From assembly GCA_019416685.1 (NCBI GenBank), contig DXWV01000108.1, positions 1-64,000 of the forward strand: DNA of 64,000 nt, in the 5' to 3' direction. Shown in pieces: positions 51,085-57,550 of this stretch. Below the pieces are notes generated by a model. It saw only the letters and a program-made list of their open reading frames with translations. It was not told the origin of the DNA and ran no database searches. Origin of the DNA: Bacteroides sp. (GTDB taxonomy: Bacteria; Bacteroidota; Bacteroidia; Bacteroidales; Bacteroidaceae). A program made the translations under genes and the position numbers. The stretch's first letter is position 1. Every line of letters starts with the position of its first letter.

Positions 51085-51447
51085 TTATTCCTTTGAACCG
51101 TTAAGAAAAAGGCCGGCAAGGAAGTTTACCATCGGAGAGATGATAAGTTTCTTGCGGAAGATAACAACTGCGGCAATGAGCACGATGTTGATAGCCGCAA
51201 TGATGCCAAAGCTCACCATGAGACCGCCCACGAGCGGTTCGAGGATATAAGCCAGGGCAAATAAGAGATAAAACAGGGCCACCATTCCGAGAATAATGAG
51301 TACTAAAACCATGATTAAGGTGGAAAGGAGTATGGTTAGCTTTTCCGTCAATTCCAGTTTGGTGTATTCTTTCTGGAGCTCCAGATATTTCTTGAACTCA
51401 AAGAATAGTTGTTGGAAGTTTTCAATACTTTTGTCGTCTGCAAACAT
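51085..51447 (-). CDS. Phage-holin-like small membrane protein (DUF1469/superfamily III type)
   Basis: 120 residues: a charged amphipathic N-terminus (about 1-35) then two membrane helices (about 35-60, LTILLSTLIMVLVLIILGMV, and 70-105, ILEPLVGGLMVSFGIIA) with a short polar loop. It resembles the holin superfamily III (DUF1469) proteins that bacteria keep beside YtxH or ElaB/YqjD-like genes; those are stress-linked envelope proteins, not phage lysis proteins. It lies between the YtxH gene and the small basic protein gene. Confidence 0.75.
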   Translation of the reverse strand: MFADDKSIENFQQLFFEFKKYLELQKEYTKLELTEKLTILLSTLIMVLVLIILGMVALFYLLFALAYILEPLVGGLMVSFGIIAAINIVLIAAVVIFRKKLIISPMVNFLAGLFLNGSKE

Positions 51448-51468
51448 AGTGGCTCTGTTTTGATTCTT

Positions 51469-51675
51469 TTAGTCAGTTACTTCTTTTAGTTCGGCTGCAA
51501 TTTCGTCAACGAGATTTTCCATTTCGTTACGATTCAGCTTAATGCCTTTTTTACGAAGAATCTCTGCAATTTTATGACGAGTGTCTTCTCCCTTTTCAGG
51601 AGCAAACAAAATACCGAGCGCTGCGCCTACTGCTGCACCACCCAAAAAAGCTGCTAATACATTAAGTCCTTTCAT
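51469..51675 (-). CDS. YtxH domain protein
   Basis: 68 residues: a Gly-rich membrane helix at the start (NVLAAFLGGAAVGAALGILFAP) followed by EKGEDTRHKIAEILRKKG and an acidic coiled tail, the pattern of the YtxH family of general stress proteins. It heads a three-gene run with a holin-like and a small basic protein, probably one transcript from the -7 box at 51705. Function unknown; likely an inner-membrane stress protein. Confidence 0.85.
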   Translation of the reverse strand: MKGLNVLAAFLGGAAVGAALGILFAPEKGEDTRHKIAEILRKKGIKLNRNEMENLVDEIAAELKEVTD

Positions 51676-51704
51676 AATTTTACTGTTTTAAAATGATAAT
51701 ACTA

Positions 51705-51712
51705 CAAATATA
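51705..51712 (-). promoter_or_regulatory. -7 box of the YtxH operon
   Basis: The minus strand reads TATATTTG, perfect, 30 bp before the start codon at 51675. Confidence 0.5.
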
Positions 51713-51761
51713 ACGTATTTATTGTATAGGATGTTCTGCAGATGAGGATTTTTTTTGAGAG

Positions 51762-52421
51762 TTATTTTTTTAATGCAGGGTCGCATTCTTCGGTCTCTTT
51801 CTTCCTTATATATACCCGATGTACTCCCCGTCCGGCAATATCTATGCCCGAACCGGGGGTGTGAGCCCATTCTTTCAATTCATTAGCTGCACTGGTATGC
51901 ATCATACCCGTTAGCTTTTGATATTCATAAACCGTTAGGAAAGGGTGCTCGTTGAGGTATTTCAAGACCATTGCCAGGCGCTCTTGCGGGGTGTTTTTTT
52001 GCGGTGAGCGAGCGTGTTTCCAAGGTGCCCGTTCCAAATGACACCTTCTATTGATATGCCTTACGAGTGACGTATCTACACGAAAATTCACGTTTCCCAC
52101 CACAATGCTTTGCGCATTGTGGTGGGGCTTGTTTTCGTCCGCTTCTTCACGTTCTTTACCTGTTCGTAAAGCCAGTGAAGGGGTGAAAGTACCGATTCCT
52201 TCGAGCTTTACGGAATGGCCGTCAGCCATCATATGTGCCAGTTCCACGGCTGTCTGCCTGATGATCCCTTCAATATCTCCGGGGCTGAACGAACTGCTAT
52301 GGGATATCTGGCGTGCCAGTTCCTCCGTGGAGACTTGTTGTATCATTGCCAATCGCGGATAAAGTATCCGCTTGCCCGTCTTGTTTATGTCGGGCATTTC
52401 TTCCATAATGTAATAAGGCAT
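51762..52421 (-). CDS. HU-like DNA-binding protein with C-terminal winged helix
   Basis: 219 residues. Residues about 35-120 form an HU-type half (LARQISHSSSFSPGDIEGIIRQTA, then VKLEGIGTFTPSL), as in the HU-like DNA-binding proteins of Bacteroidetes, and residues about 150-205 look like a winged helix (LAMVLKYLNEHPFLTVYEYQ to LKEWAHTPGSGIDIAGRGVHRVYI). It probably binds DNA or organises the chromosome; it lacks a phage context. A 21-bp tandem repeat array lies 100-170 bp upstream, a possible target for its own product. It is monocistronic. Confidence 0.75.
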   Translation of the reverse strand: MPYYIMEEMPDINKTGKRILYPRLAMIQQVSTEELARQISHSSSFSPGDIEGIIRQTAVELAHMMADGHSVKLEGIGTFTPSLALRTGKEREEADENKPHHNAQSIVVGNVNFRVDTSLVRHINRRCHLERAPWKHARSPQKNTPQERLAMVLKYLNEHPFLTVYEYQKLTGMMHTSAANELKEWAHTPGSGIDIAGRGVHRVYIRKKETEECDPALKK

Positions 52422-52520
52422 ATTCTGTAATCAATCTAAAGGTTCCATTGTGTGTATACTAAGTCTGCTTTAATCAGTTAGTAAAGTTTACTTGTCTTGG
52501 AATGAAGTTTATTCAGAGCT

Positions 52521-52591
52521 TTTAAATATATATTCAAAGTCTTTAAATGTATATTTTCAGTCTTTGAATATATATTTGAAGATTTTGAATA
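52521..52591. repeat. 21-bp tandem repeat array upstream of the HU-like gene
   Basis: Units 52521-52541, 52542-52562 and 52563-52583 share TTTrAATrTATATTynnAGTC-like sequence, with the start of a fourth at 52584. The 21-bp period equals two helix turns. Very AT-rich, so the DNA may also be bent. It lies about 100 bp before the HU-like gene on the minus strand. Confidence 0.7.
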
Positions 52592-52730
52592 AAAAAGGCT
52601 CTCTTGCAAAGATAACTTTTCTGTTTGAGAAAAAGAAGTTTCTAAGAAGAAAATTTAAAACAAGGACTTGGTTATGCTATAATAGTGGTTTTGGGTGAAA
52701 CGCAAATTAACGCAGATTTTCGCAGGATAT
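52592..52730. other. Gap with a half-copy of the AACGCAGATT family
   Basis: Part of a 712-bp region without a gene. The words AAACGCAAATTAACGCAGATTTTCGCAGG near 52699-52727 match one arm of the palindromes at 18633 and 56369. Otherwise nothing is recognised. Confidence 0.4.
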
Positions 52731-52952
52731 AAGAAACTGTTTTGATTTTATTTTAGCTTCTTTCTGAGAGTTACTTAGAGCCTTTTTAAATTTTGCTCAG
52801 TATTATTTTGAGAGTTATTTTTGAGGATGTTTTTCTGGTTTTATGAGGAGGATAGCGGGCTATCTGACGAGTAAAAACAGGGAAACAGACCGAAAATAAA
52901 CTCAAAATAAACTGATAAAAACTTTTAAGAGGAAAATTTAAACAGGCTCTAA
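52731..52952. repeat. Palindromic element, family AGAAACTGTTTTGATTTT, copy 2
   Basis: It starts with the same AGAAACTGTTTTGATTTT word as 12711. Arms 52775-52794 and 52933-52952 (TTAGAGCC and TTTAAATTTT-type) pair at 19 of 20. The centre is GATAGC-GG-GCTATC (52851-52864), equal to copy 1 except that the outer C-G pair is G-C, a compensatory change. Confidence 0.8.
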
Positions 52953-53070
52953 AGCTGAGCTATATTTTGAGGGATGATATTTTTTGTGCTAATCTGTGTT
53001 TCGATATATAGTGTTATAAAAAGTATCGCTGTACGTTCTGCCGATATCAGGCGTGTGTTATGGGTGCAAA

Positions 53071-53118
53071 AAAAAAGTAAGCGGCCGTACTTGGGAAATA
53101 AGCGACCGCTTGCTTTGT
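53071..53118. terminator. Bidirectional terminator after the helicase gene
   Basis: AAGCGG (53079-53084) and CCGCTT (53106-53111) form a stem extended by flanking pairs, with a 9-A run before, so on the minus strand a 9-T run follows. It lies about 16 bp after the helicase stop codon. Confidence 0.85.
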
Positions 53119-53133
53119 ATAATCTTATTTCTT

Positions 53134-54393
53134 CTATTTCTCTCCTCTTTGTGTCTGCTTCTTCCGTCTCCAGAAGTCTCCATTGGAGCGACTACCCCGG
53201 TAAACCTTGTTCTCTTTAGCTTTCGCCTTGATTTCGTCCGCCTTCACCTCTTGCGCCTTGACACCTTCGGCGGTGACGAACGGATGGTCTTTAACAACCG
53301 GGATCGTTTTTCCAATCAGTTTCTGAATATCTTTGAGGTAAGGGAGTTCCTCCGATTCGCAGAAAGAGATCGCAATACCTTCATGTCCGGCACGTCCTGT
53401 GCGACCGATGCGGTGTACATACGTCTCCGGCACATTGGGCAATTCGTAATTGATAACGTGTGACAACTGATCTACGTCGATGCCACGTGCGGCAATATCC
53501 GTAGCAATCAGTACGCGTAATGTGTGATTTTTGAAATCTGTCAAGGCACGCTGACGCGCATTCTGCGATTTGTTACCATGTATAGCCTCGGCACGTATCC
53601 CCGATTTGGTCAGTATACGCGCCAGCTTGTCTGCTCCATGTTTGGTACGTGTGAAAATCAGTACTGATTCGATTGATTTGTCTTTCAGTAAGTGCAACAA
53701 CAGGTCCTTCTTCTCCTTTTTTTCCACAAAATAAACGTATTGTGAAATTGTATCTACAGTAGAAGACGCCGGTGTCACTTCCACTTTTTCCGGATGCGTC
53801 AGCATCGAATTGGCCAGTGTCTCTATTTCGGGCGGCATGGTGGCAGAGAAGAAAAGTGTCTGGCGTTTTTGGGGGAGGAGTTTCAAAATTCGTCTGATGT
53901 CATGGATAAATCCCATGTCGAGCATACGGTCGGCCTCATCCAGAACGAAAAAGTCCAGTGTTTTGAGCGAAACATACCCTTGGGTTATCAGGTCCAGCAA
54001 ACGTCCCGGCGTGGCTACCAGTATCTGTATGCCATTGCGCAACGCATCCGTCTGGGGTTTCTGGCCCACTCCGCCAAAAATAACGGTGTGCTTCAATCCG
54101 GTGTACTTGCCATATGCTTCAAAAGACTCGCCAATCTGAATGGCAAGTTCGCGCGTCGGGGTTAATATCAATGCTTTTATTCCTTTGCGATGGTCGGTTT
54201 TATATAGTTTTTGCAAAATGGGGATAGAAAAAGCGGCTGTTTTTCCTGTTCCTGTCTGTGCGCATCCTAATAAATCTTTTCCTTGAAGTAAAATGGGGAT
54301 TGACTGTTCTTGTATAGGGGTAGGGGAGGTGTAACCCTCTTCTTTCAGAGCCTTAAGTATAGGCTCTATCAGGTTTAAATTTTCAAATGTCAT
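53134..54393 (-). CDS. rhlE: DEAD-box ATP-dependent RNA helicase, RhlE type
   Basis: 419 residues with all core motifs in order: Q motif (TPIQEQSIPILLQG), I (AQTGTGKT), Ia (PTRELAIQI), Ib (TPGRLLDL), II (DEADRMLDMGF), III (SATMP), IV (VLIFTRTKHGADKL), V (ATDIAARGIDV) and VI (HRIGRTGRAG), plus a short basic tail. It unwinds RNA in ribosome assembly or mRNA decay, often at low temperature. It has its own -7 box and is divergent from the SDR gene. RhlE is the closest match by tail length; the specific subfamily is inferred. Confidence 0.9.
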   Translation of the reverse strand: MTFENLNLIEPILKALKEEGYTSPTPIQEQSIPILLQGKDLLGCAQTGTGKTAAFSIPILQKLYKTDHRKGIKALILTPTRELAIQIGESFEAYGKYTGLKHTVIFGGVGQKPQTDALRNGIQILVATPGRLLDLITQGYVSLKTLDFFVLDEADRMLDMGFIHDIRRILKLLPQKRQTLFFSATMPPEIETLANSMLTHPEKVEVTPASSTVDTISQYVYFVEKKEKKDLLLHLLKDKSIESVLIFTRTKHGADKLARILTKSGIRAEAIHGNKSQNARQRALTDFKNHTLRVLIATDIAARGIDVDQLSHVINYELPNVPETYVHRIGRTGRAGHEGIAISFCESEELPYLKDIQKLIGKTIPVVKDHPFVTAEGVKAQEVKADEIKAKAKENKVYRGSRSNGDFWRRKKQTQRGEK

Positions 54394-54439
54394 GTAAAAA
54401 AGTTGAATAAGCCTCGCGGCTCGTTATGTTATATATTTG

Positions 54440-54447
54440 CAAAGATA
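54440..54447 (-). promoter_or_regulatory. -7 box of the helicase gene
   Basis: The minus strand reads TATCTTTG, perfect, 47 bp before the start codon at 54393. Confidence 0.5.
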
Positions 54448-54534
54448 CGCGAACTTGCGGGGGTAAATACTTTTATGTAGGACGTTTAATCTTATTTAAC
54501 TAAGAGAAAGGTCGAATAATAGCAGGTTAAAGCG

Positions 54535-54542
54535 TATTTTTG
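54535..54542 (+). promoter_or_regulatory. -7 box of the SDR gene
   Basis: TATTTTTG, perfect, 29 bp before the ATG at 54571. A TTG start at 54547 would be only 5 bp after it, so 54571 is the better start. Confidence 0.5.
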
Positions 54543-54570
54543 TTGCTTGATTCTATATAGTAATAACAAT

Positions 54571-55341
54571 ATGAGAGGTAAGATTGTTTTTATAACCGGA
54601 GCGAGTAGTGGAATAGGTGAAGGTTGCGCCCGGAAGTTTGCTTCGCAAGGTTCGGATTTGATTCTCAATGCCCGTAATGTGACAAAACTGGAAGAGTTAA
54701 AGAAGGAACTCGAAGCAACTTATGGAGTTCGTGTATTCCTGTTGCCTTTTGACGTGCGTGATCGTAAAATCGTTGCCCAGGCGCTGGCTTCTTTGCCCGA
54801 AGAGTGGAAAGCGATTGATGTGTTGGTGAATAATGCCGGACTCGTCATAGGAGTTGATAAAGAGTTTGAGGGAGATCTGGACGAATGGGATATCGTGATA
54901 GATACAAATATAAAGTCATTGTTGGCAATAACCCGTCTGGTAGTTCCCGGAATGGTGGAGCGCGGACGTGGACATATTATCAACATTGGCTCTATTGCCG
55001 GTGATGCCGCTTACCCAGGTGGAAGTGTGTATTGTGCCACCAAAGCCGCAGTCAAAGCCCTTTCGGACGGACTGCGCATTGATCTGGTGGATACCCCGTT
55101 GCGGGTAACCAACGTAAAGCCGGGGATGGTGGAGACGAATTTCAGTGTAATCCGTTACCGGGGTAATAAGCAAGCTGCGGATAATTTCTATAAAGGCATT
55201 CATCCGCTTACGGGCGATGATGTTGCAGAGACAGTGTATTTCGCGGCTTCGGTTCCGGAGCATATTCAAATAGCAGAGGTGTTGGTGATGCCTACCTATC
55301 AGGCTACGGGTACTATCTCTTATAAAAAGAAAGCAGAATGA
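54571..55341 (+). CDS. Short-chain dehydrogenase/reductase (YdfG-like)
   Basis: 256 residues with the classical SDR layout: GASSGIGEG (cofactor loop) near the start, NNAG in VLVNNAGLVIGV, the catalytic Ser in GSIAGDAAYPGG, YxxxK in YCATKAAVKALSDGLR and PGMVETNFS after it. It resembles the E. coli YdfG malonic semialdehyde or serine dehydrogenase type, NADP-linked by the motif context, but the substrate is not proven. It is first in a short run with a lipoprotein gene, which it overlaps by 4 bp (ATGA). Confidence 0.9.
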   Translation: MRGKIVFITGASSGIGEGCARKFASQGSDLILNARNVTKLEELKKELEATYGVRVFLLPFDVRDRKIVAQALASLPEEWKAIDVLVNNAGLVIGVDKEFEGDLDEWDIVIDTNIKSLLAITRLVVPGMVERGRGHIINIGSIAGDAAYPGGSVYCATKAAVKALSDGLRIDLVDTPLRVTNVKPGMVETNFSVIRYRGNKQAADNFYKGIHPLTGDDVAETVYFAASVPEHIQIAEVLVMPTYQATGTISYKKKAE

Positions 55342-55742
55342 TGAAAAAGTGGTTGTGTCTTTTGTGTTTACCCTTGTTATTGTCGGTAATGGCTTCCTGT
55401 TCGGATGATGAAGAGAAGTTGACTGGAAAATGGCAATTGAGGCGGTATGAACTTCCCGACGGCACTGTGCAGAAGGAAGATAGTGTGTTTTATAATTTTC
55501 AGAAAGGCAGCTTTTCGGCCATCTGTTTGCTTGAAGATAAGACGTATCACACCTTTTTCGGACTTTATTCTTTGCAGGATGATAAAATTTATATTATTTT
55601 GCGCCCCGAAGAGAATATAGATCTTTGCAAGCAATATTTACAGTGGGATGAATTGGGCCGGACGTTTCAAATAGAGGAGCTGTCTTCGTCCACTCTTCAG
55701 CTTAGATCTGAAGATATTGTATCTGTTTTCAGAAAGTATTGA
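55338..55742 (+). CDS. Lipocalin-like small lipoprotein
   Basis: 134 residues with a signal and lipobox (SVMASC, Cys about residue 21) followed by SDDEEKLTGKWQLRRYE and beta-rich text such as FYNFQKGSFSAICLLED, YHTFFGLYSLQDDKIYIIL and LSSSTLQLRSEDIVSVFRKY. The TGKW entry and the ending resemble lipocalin-like lipoproteins of Bacteroides. The first codon is the ATG at 55338, overlapping the SDR stop. No function is known; it may bind a small hydrophobic ligand. Confidence 0.75.
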   Translation: MMKKWLCLLCLPLLLSVMASCSDDEEKLTGKWQLRRYELPDGTVQKEDSVFYNFQKGSFSAICLLEDKTYHTFFGLYSLQDDKIYIILRPEENIDLCKQYLQWDELGRTFQIEELSSSTLQLRSEDIVSVFRKY

Positions 55743-55773
55743 CGCGAATTTATTAACTAAAAGAATATAGATT

Positions 55774-56274
55774 ATGAAAAAATTAGTAGTATTGGGAATG
55801 AGTGTATGCATGGTTCTGGCATTTGCTTCTTGTAAATCAAGCGAAAGTGCATATAAAAAAGCATACGAAAAGGCAAAACAGCAGGAACTTGCCGAACCGC
55901 AGGTAGAAGCTCCGGTGGAGGTGACTCCCGTTGTAGCAGCTCCGGTGGAAGTGAAGAAGGCTACAGATGCAGCCAACGGCGTTCGTCAGGAGAAGGTGAC
56001 TGTTGTTTCGGGCAATGGTGACAACTTAAAAGATTATAGTGTAGTGTGCGGTAGCTTTGGCTTGAAAGCAAATGCCGAGGGCTTGAAAGACTTTTTGGAT
56101 GCCGAAGGCTACAATGCAACCATTGCATTCAATGCAGAATCTGCTATGTATCGTGTGATTGTGAGCACTTTTGCTGACAGAAATGCTGCTGCGCAGGCTC
56201 GTGATGCATTCAAGGCTAAATATCCTAACCGTAAAGACTTCCAGGGTGCCTGGTTGCTTTACAGAGTATTTTAA
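55774..56274 (+). CDS. SPOR-domain lipoprotein
   Basis: 166 residues: lipobox LAFASC (Cys about residue 20), a Lys/Glu/Pro/Val-rich linker (about 25-85, AEPQVEAPVEVTPVVAAP) and a SPOR domain (about 95-166) with DYSVVCGSFGLKANAEGLKDFL and AMYRVIVSTFADRNAAAQAR. SPOR domains bind denuded peptidoglycan glycan strands at the division site, so it probably acts at septation or wall remodelling. It has its own run after the SDR-lipoprotein pair and a terminator 48 bp later. Confidence 0.88.
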   Translation: MKKLVVLGMSVCMVLAFASCKSSESAYKKAYEKAKQQELAEPQVEAPVEVTPVVAAPVEVKKATDAANGVRQEKVTVVSGNGDNLKDYSVVCGSFGLKANAEGLKDFLDAEGYNATIAFNAESAMYRVIVSTFADRNAAAQARDAFKAKYPNRKDFQGAWLLYRVF

Positions 56275-56321
56275 TATTTCTTTTTGGTAATATCGGAAGT
56301 GGGAAAGCACCCTTCCGGAAT

Positions 56322-56352
56322 AAGGCAGTAGCTGGGAAGTTACTGCCTTTTT
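56322..56352 (+). terminator. Rho-independent terminator after the SPOR gene
   Basis: Perfect 9-bp stem AAGGCAGTA (56322-56330) and TACTGCCTT (56341-56349), followed by TTTTG. Confidence 0.85.
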
Positions 56353-56368
56353 GCAATATAGGTTTTGT

Positions 56369-56558
56369 ATTTCACCACAGAGGGCGCAGAGGACACGGAG
56401 CTTTATTATCCGGATAAAACGCAGATTAACGCGAATGAACGCAGATTAAAGTACGGGTCTTCTTTTTTTGGCATTTGTGTATTTGCGAGAATCTGCGTTA
56501 ATCTGCGTTTTATCAGAGAAAATAATACCTCTGTGCCCTCCGTGTCCTGTGGTGAAAT
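56369..56558. repeat. 190-bp two-level intergenic palindrome IR-H
   Basis: The outer ends ATTTCACCACAG (56369-56380) and CTGTGGTGAAAT (56547-56558) are perfect complements, continued by imperfect CAGAGG/CACGGAG words. The inner arms pair ATAAAACGCAGATTAACGC (56414-56432) with GCGTTAATCTGCGTTTTAT (56494-56512). The inner words are the AACGCAGATT type of the 173-bp repeat. It does not touch a stop codon, unlike most others. Confidence 0.85.
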
Positions 56559-56617
56559 CTTTTTTTAGTAATATTAGCGCTATTGCTAAAAGAAGTTATA
56601 AATGATAGTGCGGAAAC

Positions 56618-56646
56618 TTTGAGAGAAGATAAAGTTTTTACTTTTG
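56618..56646 (+). promoter_or_regulatory. Promoter of the cysQ-sulfotransferase cluster
   Basis: TTTG at 56618-56621 and a perfect TACTTTTG -7 box at 56639-56646, 17 bp apart. The transcript would start near 56653 and run through the whole cysQ to sulfotransferase block if no internal promoter is used. Confidence 0.6.
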
Positions 56647-56673
56647 TAGCTCATTATATTAATGGGTTATTAC

Positions 56674-56692
56674 GCCTTGTCGGAAGCAAGGC
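56674..56692 (+). promoter_or_regulatory. Leader hairpin before cysQ
   Basis: GCCTTG and CAAGGC form a perfect 6-bp stem around a 7-nt loop, ending 17 nt before the cysQ start codon, inside the predicted leader. It may affect translation of the first gene. Confidence 0.4.
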
Positions 56693-56709
56693 AATAATTA
56701 TATAATAAG

Positions 56710-57534
56710 ATGGAACAGAAATATTTGTTTGTTGCTGTTGACGCGGCCCTGAGAGCAGGCGAGAAGATACTTTCTATTTATAATGATCCGGCGTCGGACT
56801 TTGAGATAGAGAGAAAAGCCGATAATTCCCCCTTAACCATTGCCGACCGTAAAGCGCATGAAACGATTGCTACAATTCTTCAGGAAACTCCTTTCCCGTT
56901 GTTGAGCGAAGAGGGCAAGCATATGGATTATGCCGTACGAAAGAATTGGAGTACGCTTTGGATTGTAGATCCGCTGGACGGAACGAAAGAGTTCATAAAG
57001 CGTAATGGGGAGTTTACTGTCAACATAGCATTGGTACATGATGGTATTCCTGTGATGGGAGTGATTTATCTTCCTGTAAAACAGGAACTTTACTTCGCAG
57101 CCGAATCATTGGGAGCATTCAAGCTATCCGGGGTCACAGCTTTGGGTGACTCTGCTTCACTTGAAGAGCTGGTAAACTTTTCCGTGCGTCTGCCGCAAAA
57201 CGAATCACGTGAGCGCTTTGTCATTGTAGCTTCACGTTCTCATTTAACTCCGGAGACAGAAAATTATATCGGCGCAATGCAGCAACAACATAAGGAGGTA
57301 GAGCTGATTTCAAGCGGAAGTTCCATAAAAATTTGCCTGGTTGCCGAAGGTAAAGCAGACGTATATCCCCGTTTTGCTCCTACTATGGAGTGGGATACGG
57401 CTGCCGGACATGCTATCGCGCGTGCGGCAGGAATGGAAATTTATCAGGCTGGCGAAGCGTTGCCATTGCAATACAACAAAGAAGACCTGTTGAATCCCTG
57501 GTTTATTGTAGAGAGAAAAAGAGTAAATCACTAA
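56710..57534 (+). CDS. cysQ: 3'(2'),5'-bisphosphate nucleotidase
   Basis: 274 residues of the inositol monophosphatase fold. The metal sites are seen in PLLSEEGKH (Glu), WIVDPLDGTKEFIKRNGEFT (Asp-Pro-Leu-Asp-Gly-Thr) and EWDTAAGHAI (Asp). It cleaves 3'-phosphoadenosine 5'-phosphate (PAP) to AMP, the by-product of PAPS use, so it prevents product inhibition of the sulfotransferase downstream. It is the first gene of the cluster, 16 bp before the permease gene. The fit with the cluster is as strong as the motifs themselves. Confidence 0.92.
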   Translation: MEQKYLFVAVDAALRAGEKILSIYNDPASDFEIERKADNSPLTIADRKAHETIATILQETPFPLLSEEGKHMDYAVRKNWSTLWIVDPLDGTKEFIKRNGEFTVNIALVHDGIPVMGVIYLPVKQELYFAAESLGAFKLSGVTALGDSASLEELVNFSVRLPQNESRERFVIVASRSHLTPETENYIGAMQQQHKEVELISSGSSIKICLVAEGKADVYPRFAPTMEWDTAAGHAIARAAGMEIYQAGEALPLQYNKEDLLNPWFIVERKRVNH

Positions 57535-57550
57535 TTGATTTTTACTGATT

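Noticed and set aside
51085..51447. Prophage lysis cassette
   Set aside because: Holin-like DUF1469 proteins are common chromosomal envelope proteins; no endolysin, integrase or other phage gene is present. The GH25 muramidase at 4504 is 46 kb away.
52492..52698. 68-codon ORF with repeated heptads (SLNIYxK)
   Set aside because: It starts with TTG, has no leader, and the heptads are the automatic translation of the 21-bp tandem repeat.
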